Source: Dokdonella_A sp035545255 (GTDB lineage: Bacteria > Pseudomonadota > Gammaproteobacteria > Xanthomonadales > Rhodanobacteraceae). Taken from it: a DNA stretch of 10,684 nucleotides. The stretch spans positions 1 to 10,684 of the forward strand of contig DASZYR010000325.1 in the NCBI GenBank assembly GCA_035545255.1, written 5' to 3'. A program made the translations under genes and the position numbers. Positions 6,800-10,684 of this stretch are shown here, one piece after another; the stretch's first letter is position 1, and every line of letters starts with the position of its first letter. Under the pieces are notes generated by a model. It was not told where the DNA came from, searched no databases, and worked only from the letters and a program-made list of their open reading frames with translations.

Positions 6800-7546
6800 G
6801 TGACCCGGCTCAGCGTCAACGTCAACAAGATCGCCGTGCTGCGCAACGCGCGCGGCGGCTCGATGCCCGATCCCGCCGTGGCGGCGCGCGCCGCGCTGGC
6901 CGCGGGGTGTGAAGGCATCACCGTGCATCCGCGACCCGATCAGCGGCACATCCGCGTCGATGACGTCGAGCGGATCGCGGCCGTGCTCGGCGATGCCGAA
7001 TACAACATCGAAGGCAATCCGTTCGCTCCGCCGCGCGGCACGTATCCCGGACTCGTCGCGCTCGCGCGCGCGGTCCGGCCGGCGCAGGTGACGCTCGTGC
7101 CGGACGGCGATGCGCAGATCACGTCGGACCACGGCTTCGATCTTTCGAAGGACGGCGCACGTCTCGAGCCGATCGTGCGCGCGTTCAGGGAGATCGGTTG
7201 CCGCGTCAGTCTCTTCATGGACGCGGGCTCGGACGAGATCGAGCGCGTCGCCGAGCTCGGCGCCGATCGCATCGAGATCTACACGGGCCCGTTCGCGCAC
7301 GCGTTCGCGGGAGGCGACGCCGGGCGCGAGCTCGATGCGTGTGCGCGAACGGCTGAAAGAGCGCGCGGCGCAGGGCTCGGCGTCAACGCAGGTCACGACC
7401 TCGATCAGAGGAACCTCGGCGCATTGAAACGCGCGATCCCGTTTCTCGACGAAGTCTCGATCGGTCACGCGCTGATCGGCGAAGCGCTTTACGACGGACT
7501 CGCGGCGACTGTCCGCAATTATCTTTCGATTCTCGCCAGGCCTTAG
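6800..7546 (+). CDS. pdxJ: Pyridoxine 5'-phosphate synthase
   Basis: PdxJ condenses 1-deoxy-D-xylulose 5-phosphate with 3-amino-1-hydroxyacetone 1-phosphate to give pyridoxine 5'-phosphate, the ring-closing step of the DXP-dependent vitamin B6 route, in the cytoplasm. The 248-residue product is full length: LSVNVNKIAVLRNARGG (4-20), GITVHPRPDQRHI (39-51; H43 and R45 match the active-site H45/R47 of E. coli), NIEGN (69-73; E71 matches the catalytic E72), VNAGHDL with H199, and VSIGHALIGEALYDGL near the end. It belongs to the branch seen in Xanthomonas and Bacteroidetes: the E. coli VNIDHIATLRNARG is VNVNKIAVLRNARG here, and VPEKRQEVTTEGGLD is replaced by VPDGDAQITSDHGFD. In E. coli pdxJ lies in the rnc-era-recO operon, but here it follows a serine hydrolase instead. 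It starts with GTG and has a good GAGGAG site. No intrinsic terminator with a U-run follows. Confidence 0.95.
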   Translation: MTRLSVNVNKIAVLRNARGGSMPDPAVAARAALAAGCEGITVHPRPDQRHIRVDDVERIAAVLGDAEYNIEGNPFAPPRGTYPGLVALARAVRPAQVTLVPDGDAQITSDHGFDLSKDGARLEPIVRAFREIGCRVSLFMDAGSDEIERVAELGADRIEIYTGPFAHAFAGGDAGRELDACARTAERARGAGLGVNAGHDLDQRNLGALKRAIPFLDEVSIGHALIGEALYDGLAATVRNYLSILARP

Positions 7547-7592
7547 CGCTTCGGCAGCTGCCCACCCTTCCTGATTGGTGGTCGCGTCTTTC

Positions 7593-7617
7593 CCCTCTCC
7601 CGCAAAGCGGGAGAGGG
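7593..7617. repeat. Dispersed-type palindromic repeat (CCCTCTCCCGC / GCGGGAGAGGG)
   Basis: An 11-bp perfect stem, CCCTCTCCCGC (7593-7603) and GCGGGAGAGGG (7607-7617), closes on an AAA loop and is followed by CAGGGTGAGG. This motif is familiar as a short intergenic repeat in many GC-rich proteobacteria. It lies 46 bp after the pdxJ stop, between convergent genes, where such repeats usually sit. There is no U-run on either strand, so it is a repeat first and at most a weak terminator or RNA stabiliser. No second copy is in this window. Confidence 0.75.
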
Positions 7618-7639
7618 CAGGGTGAGGCAAGCGGTTCGA

Positions 7640-7673
7640 CGCTTCGTTGTCGAGACAAGAAGCGCCGCGGCGC
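7640..7673. other. Two further inverted repeats in the pdxJ-exbD gap
   Basis: CGCTTC (7640-7645) + TTGTC (7647-7651) pairs with GACAA (7654-7658) + GAAGCG (7659-7664), an 11-bp stem with one bulged G. It overlaps the 12-bp perfect palindrome GCGCCGCGGCGC (7662-7673). A third weaker hairpin, built on TCGCTAGCGA, lies at 7701-7720. No gene is visible in 7547-7795 on either strand. Confidence 0.4.
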
Positions 7674-7734
7674 TCCTCTCCGAACGCCGTCATGCTGGCT
7701 CTTTTTCGCTAGCGAGAGAGCGGAAATGCGTCGC

Positions 7735-7768
7735 AAACAAAAACGGCGCTGCATCGCTGCAGCGCCGT
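7735..7768 (-). terminator. Intrinsic terminator of the tonB-exbB-exbD operon
   Basis: On the minus strand ACGGCGCTGC and GCAGCGCCGT (7768-7759 and 7752-7743) form a perfect 10-bp GC-rich stem with a 6-base loop. The run TTTTT-G-TTT (7743-7735) follows at once. It starts 27 bp after the exbD stop. This is the clearest intrinsic terminator in the window and marks the end of the minus-strand operon. Confidence 0.92.
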
Positions 7769-7795
7769 CGAGTATCGCGCGAGCGCTTGCGGTGC

Positions 7796-8215
7796 CTACT
7801 GAGCGGCGCCCGCGGAGGTCGTGATGAAGCCGATCTTGACCATGCCGGCGCTCTTCGCGTCGGCCATGACGGTTGCGATCAGCTGATAGCGCGTGTCCTT
7901 GTCGGCGCGGATCTGCAGCTCGGGCTGCGGATTCTTCTGCGCTGCGACGCGGAGCTGCGCCTGCAGCATCGCCTCGGTGACGAGCTCGTCGTTCCAGAAG
8001 ATCTCGCCGGTCTGCTTGACCGCGAGGTCGATCGGCTCCGGCGGATTGGTTTCCTGCTGGTTCGGATTCGCCTGCGGCAGGTCGATGCGGATCTTGTGCG
8101 ACATCAGGGGCGCCGTGATCATGAAGATGATCAGCAGCACCAGCATCACGTCGACGAGCGGCGTGACGTTGATCTCCGCCATCGGGCCGCCGCCCGAATT
8201 GCTGGTGAATGCCAT
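7796..8215 (-). CDS. exbD: Biopolymer transport protein ExbD
   Basis: The 139-residue protein is the small subunit of the ExbB-ExbD proton-driven motor in the inner membrane. It has a short cytoplasmic amino end, the diagnostic INVTPLVDVMLVLLIIFMIT segment (15-34) with D22 as the proton-carrying aspartate (D25 in E. coli), one transmembrane helix (about 20-40), a Pro/Asn/Gln-rich neck (48-62) and a periplasmic domain with ELQIRADKDTRYQLIATVMADAKSAGMVKIGFIT. Length and motifs are normal. It starts 3 bp after the exbB stop and its ribosome site (AAGGAAG on the minus strand) lies in the end of exbB, so the two are translationally linked. Only one exbD is in the operon, which ends in the terminator at 7735-7768. 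TolR is the alternative name for the fold, but the tonB neighbour decides for ExbD. Confidence 0.94.
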   Translation of the reverse strand: MAFTSNSGGGPMAEINVTPLVDVMLVLLIIFMITAPLMSHKIRIDLPQANPNQQETNPPEPIDLAVKQTGEIFWNDELVTEAMLQAQLRVAAQKNPQPELQIRADKDTRYQLIATVMADAKSAGMVKIGFITTSAGAAQ

Positions 8216-8218
8216 GGC

Positions 8219-9019
8219 TTACTTCCTTGCGGCAATCGGTGCCGCACCAGCCTCGACGCGCGAACCCGTCGCGAAGAAATCGTGCAGATCGTGCGCGAAC
8301 TCGTCGAACCTCGCGTACGTCAGGCGGTTCTGGCGAACGTAGAAGTTGTAGGCGAGCACCGCCGGAATCGCGACGAAGAGACCGAACGCGGTCATGATCA
8401 GCGCCTCGCCGACCGGACCTGCGACCGCTTCCATCGATGCGTTGCCCGAAGCCGCGATGCGGATCAGCGCGTGGTAGATGCCCCACACCGTACCGAGCAG
8501 GCCGACGAACGGCGCCGACGAGCCGACGGTGGCGAGCAGCGTGAGACCGCCTTCGAGACGCATGCTTTCGCGGGCGACGGCCTGGCGCAGCGCGCGATCG
8601 ATGAACTCGGAACGGTTCAGCGCCTCGACGAGGCGGCTGCCTTCATGACGCTGGTGATGCGCGGCGGCCGAGGCGGAATCGAGCGCGATCTTCGAGAACG
8701 GCTCGCCCTTGGGCTGCTCTTCCATGAAGCGCACGGCGTCCTGCGCCGAGGGCGTGTCCCAGAAGGTGTGGATCACGCGCTCCATGCGCGCACGGATCAT
8801 CGTGTTGCGCAGGAAGTTCGCGACGATGAAGAACCACGACGCGATCGACATCACGCACAGGACCACGAACACGATCCAGCCAAGGAAGTCGAAGTTGTGG
8901 ATCAGGTGGTCGAAGCCCATCTGGGTGAGGGCTTCGGCCGTATTGCCCCCACCAGTACCCGGCGGAGGAACGGTGCCCGGCTGAACCGCCGGCTGGGCCT
9001 GAGAGGGATCTTGCTGCAT
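8219..9019 (-). CDS. exbB: MotA/TolQ/ExbB proton channel family protein ExbB
   Basis: The 266-residue protein is the pentameric channel-forming subunit that works with ExbD and TonB. A soluble, Gln/Pro-rich amino end (1-30) precedes the first membrane helix (47-69). A cytoplasmic helical region with QRHEGSRLVEALNRSEFIDRAL follows, then helices two (158-185, GLTLLATVGSSAPFVGLLGTVWG) and three (200-228, GEALIMTAFGLFVAIPAVLAYN). The channel residues T177, E205 and T210 match T148, E176 and T181 of E. coli ExbB with a constant offset of 29, so the proton path looks intact. The extra length is at the amino end, a form common in Xanthomonas-like bacteria. It lies 18 bp after tonB and 3 bp before exbD in one operon, with an AGGT-type ribosome site. 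TolQ is less likely because no tol-pal genes are near. Confidence 0.94.
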   Translation of the reverse strand: MQQDPSQAQPAVQPGTVPPPGTGGGNTAEALTQMGFDHLIHNFDFLGWIVFVVLCVMSIASWFFIVANFLRNTMIRARMERVIHTFWDTPSAQDAVRFMEEQPKGEPFSKIALDSASAAAHHQRHEGSRLVEALNRSEFIDRALRQAVARESMRLEGGLTLLATVGSSAPFVGLLGTVWGIYHALIRIAASGNASMEAVAGPVGEALIMTAFGLFVAIPAVLAYNFYVRQNRLTYARFDEFAHDLHDFFATGSRVEAGAAPIAARK

Positions 9020-9037
9020 GGCGTTACCTGTGAGTGG

Positions 9038-9697
9038 TTACTGTTCGGACAAATTGAAATCAATCGGAACCAAGGCATAACCCGGAGCGGGCTTGCCACC
9101 CTTTTGACCCGGATTGAAGACCCAGGTCTTCACCGCCGCAATCGCGGCCTGATCCAGCAGGCGTGATCCGCTCGATTTCTCGACCGTGATTTCCTGCGGC
9201 ACGCCGTCCGCGCCGACGAGCACCTTCAGCAGCACCTTGCCCTGCTGATGCTGGCGTATCGCCTGCACCGGATACTTCGGCGGCCTGAGCTTACGGTAAC
9301 TGATGTTCTCGCTCGGCGCGATGTCGGCCGGCGGCGCTGGCGGTGCCGGCGGCGCGGGAGGCGGCGCAGGCGTTGCCATCGGCGACGGCTCTTCGGTCAC
9401 GACCGGAGGCGGCTCCGGCGGTGGCGGCGTCGGCGGCGGCTTGACCTTCTCGATGACCTTCGGCGGCGGCTTTTTCGGCGGCTCCGGAGGAGGAGGCGGT
9501 GGCGGTGGCGGCGGTGGCGGCGGTTCGATGAACTCCACCATCACCTTCTTGTCCTGATTCTTGTCCTTCGGCGGCGGCGGCGCGACCGGCGCCAGCAGCA
9601 TCGCGAACGCGAACGCATGCAAGGCGAAAGCGAAGGACAACGCAGTGACGCGACGCCAACTGAACGTATCACTGCCAGATTGGTAGGTATCTGCCAT
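9038..9697 (-). CDS. tonB: Energy transducer TonB
   Basis: TonB spans the periplasm and passes energy from ExbB-ExbD to TonB-dependent outer-membrane transporters. The 219-residue product has a short cytoplasmic start, one membrane helix (about 17-36, VTALSFAFALHAFAFAMLLA), a long Pro-rich rod (40-135, with 13 consecutive prolines at 59-71 and KPPPK/PEPP repeats), and a TonB C-terminal domain (about 140-219: RPPKYPVQAIRQHQQGKVLLKVLV...AAIAAVKTWVFNPG). H27 in the helix matches the essential H20 of E. coli, but the residue four before it is alanine (A23) rather than the serine of the SxxxH motif. The frame runs open to 9796, but the ATG at 9697 gives the normal amino end and the upstream extension is arginine-rich. 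No strong ribosome site precedes it. It is followed by exbB after 18 bp. Confidence 0.93.
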   Translation of the reverse strand: MADTYQSGSDTFSWRRVTALSFAFALHAFAFAMLLAPVAPPPPKDKNQDKKVMVEFIEPPPPPPPPPPPPPEPPKKPPPKVIEKVKPPPTPPPPEPPPVVTEEPSPMATPAPPPAPPAPPAPPADIAPSENISYRKLRPPKYPVQAIRQHQQGKVLLKVLVGADGVPQEITVEKSSGSRLLDQAAIAAVKTWVFNPGQKGGKPAPGYALVPIDFNLSEQ

Positions 9698-9868
9698 CAA
9701 CGTTGACCAACAGGATTGTGACCGTACTGCGGTGCGACCGCGTCGGCGTGCCGGGGTTGACCCCGGACGGACGCCGGAGGGCCGGGCACGGTACAACAGC
9801 CGGCACTCATACTACAAGCCTTCGGGCAGCCCTGCCCTTCGTGTGTTGCGTTTCGTAACGCAGCAGCG
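9698..9868 (-). other. Gap between the TPR gene and tonB, with small hairpins
   Basis: This 171-bp gap has no gene. Three small perfect inverted repeats are visible: TGCGTT/AACGCA (9847-9862), next to the TPR stop; GGGCAG/CTGCCC (9824-9837); and CCGGGG/CCCCGG with a TTGA loop (9751-9766). None has a U-run. I see no convincing Fur box or sigma-70 promoter, so whether tonB has its own promoter or is read through from the TPR gene is open. Confidence 0.3.
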
Positions 9869-10684
9869 TCAACCGTGGGGTTTCTTCGACGCTCGCTTGA
9901 TCCTGACGCCGCCCTTTGCCGCCTTGATCCGCTGCTCGGCCATCGTCTTCGTGCTGGCGTATCCAGACGCTTTCTGCCAGTCCGCCGTCGCAGCCGAGAG
10001 CTGGTTCATGTCGTTCTCGGCATCGCCGCGCAGGAGATAGGCTTCGCCCTCCTGCCGCAGGCCGCCTTTCGAGATCGCGCGCGTCAGCGCGTCGGCCGCG
10101 TCCTTCGACTTGTCGGAATAGAACAGGAGATAGCCGAGCTGGTAGTCGATGTTGCCGTCCTTCGCTTGCGGAGAGGCCTTGCTGTACGCGTCGATCGCGC
10201 AGGCATCGTCCTCGCCTTGCGTGCAGACGTCTCCGAGCAGCTTGTATGCGTCGAATGACGGCTTGACGATGCCCTTGTCGAGGCCTTCCTTCAGCGTCGC
10301 GGCGGCGTCCTTGTGCTTGTCGGCGGCGGCGTAGAGCTTGGCGAGCTGCATGTAGTCGTCGCTCGTCGTGATGAGGCCCTGGCTCTTCGCCTTGGCCATG
10401 AGGTCGAGCGCCTGCTGCGGCTTGTCGGCCTGGATGTAGATCGTCGCGAGCTGGTTCAGGAGCTTCTTGTCGTTCGGATTCTTCTGCATCTGCTGCTGCA
10501 CGACGGCGGCCGCCTGATCGTACTGGTTGAGCTCGAAGTAGCTCGCCATCAGGATCTGCGTCCAGCTGTCGTTCGGCTTGTCGGTCATCGACAACGCCTT
10601 CTTCATCGTGTCGACGGCTTCCTGGTACTTGTCGGTGCGGTAGTACGCGTTCGCCTTCAGCGCGAGCTCGTCGGCGGTGGTCGA
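9869..10684 (-). CDS. Tetratricopeptide-repeat protein, partial (amino end outside window)
   Basis: The frame is open from the window edge (10684) to TGA at 9869-9871, so 271 residues of the carboxyl part are seen. An internal ATG at 10606 is not the start, because repeat sequence continues before it (ELALKANAYYRTDKYQEAVDTMKKAL). At least five TPR-like helix pairs are readable, for example SWTQILMASYFELNQYDQAA, NPNDKKLLNQLATIYIQADK, DDYMQLAKLYAAADKHKDAA, YQLGYLLFYSDKSKDAADAL and EAYLLRGDAENDMNQLSAAT, ending in a basic tail (GGVRIKRASKKPHG). Such a protein scaffolds protein-protein contacts. Its position 171 bp upstream of tonB-exbB-exbD on the same strand recalls the TPR partner of TonB2-type systems in Vibrio and related bacteria. 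A role in TonB-dependent transport is inferred from position only. Secretion cannot be judged without the amino end. Confidence 0.88.
   Translation of the reverse strand, partial: STTADELALKANAYYRTDKYQEAVDTMKKALSMTDKPNDSWTQILMASYFELNQYDQAAAVVQQQMQKNPNDKKLLNQLATIYIQADKPQQALDLMAKAKSQGLITTSDDYMQLAKLYAAADKHKDAAATLKEGLDKGIVKPSFDAYKLLGDVCTQGEDDACAIDAYSKASPQAKDGNIDYQLGYLLFYSDKSKDAADALTRAISKGGLRQEGEAYLLRGDAENDMNQLSAATADWQKASGYASTKTMAEQRIKAAKGGVRIKRASKKPHG

Noticed and set aside
5002..6921. A 639-codon minus-strand frame opposite the serine hydrolase
   Set aside because: Arginine/alanine-rich shadow of a gene with clear family motifs on the plus strand.
7593..7617. The CCCTCTCCCGC palindrome as terminator of pdxJ
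   Set aside because: No U-run follows on the plus strand and the motif is of a known dispersed repeat type, so it is listed as a repeat.
7622..9166. A 514-codon plus-strand frame across exbD and exbB
   Set aside because: Antisense to two well-conserved genes; its sequence is low-information and Arg/Asp/His-rich.
9303..9557. A plus-strand glycine-rich protein
   Set aside because: It is the complement of the TonB proline rod, so the glycine runs are only the reverse reading of proline codons.

Overview
The window is GC-rich chromosomal DNA from a gammaproteobacterium, most likely of the Xanthomonadales/Steroidobacterales/Nevskiales group. This rests on the codon bias, on a PdxJ of the type I associate with Xanthomonas (VNVNKIAVLRNARGG, NIEGNPFAPPR, VSIGHALIGEALYDGL), and on an ECF sigma / small membrane protein pair that resembles those of Xanthomonadaceae. 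I see no tRNA, rRNA, CRISPR array, insertion sequence or phage gene. Genes are tightly packed and the content is mostly ordinary core or semi-core material.

Plus strand, 1-7546. The window opens with the last ~60 codons of acetyl-CoA synthetase (acs). A Sfp-type 4'-phosphopantetheinyl transferase follows, then a 553-residue membrane-anchored protein I cannot name. Next is a compact three-gene unit: an ECF sigma factor (GTG start), an overlapping cysteine-free single-span membrane protein that looks like its anti-sigma factor, and an exported PDZ-domain protein. Two stem-loops separate this unit from a secreted serine-hydrolase/beta-lactamase-fold protein whose catalytic motifs are altered. 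pdxJ (pyridoxine 5'-phosphate synthase) ends the plus-strand block.

Convergent junction, 7547-7795. This gap holds a dispersed-type palindromic repeat, further hairpins, and a good intrinsic terminator for the minus-strand operon.

Minus strand, 10684-7796. In transcription order this is a TPR protein (amino end outside the window), tonB, exbB and exbD. Together TonB, ExbB and ExbD form an inner-membrane motor that uses the proton gradient to energise TonB-dependent outer-membrane transporters. The TPR protein is probably an envelope accessory of the same locus.

I did not find a clearly new multi-gene system. The most unusual items are the SxxR serine hydrolase with a stem-loop against its start codon, the non-zinc sigma/anti-sigma-like/PDZ cassette, the unnamed 553-residue protein, and three 8-bp repeats at exact 21-bp spacing in front of pdxJ.
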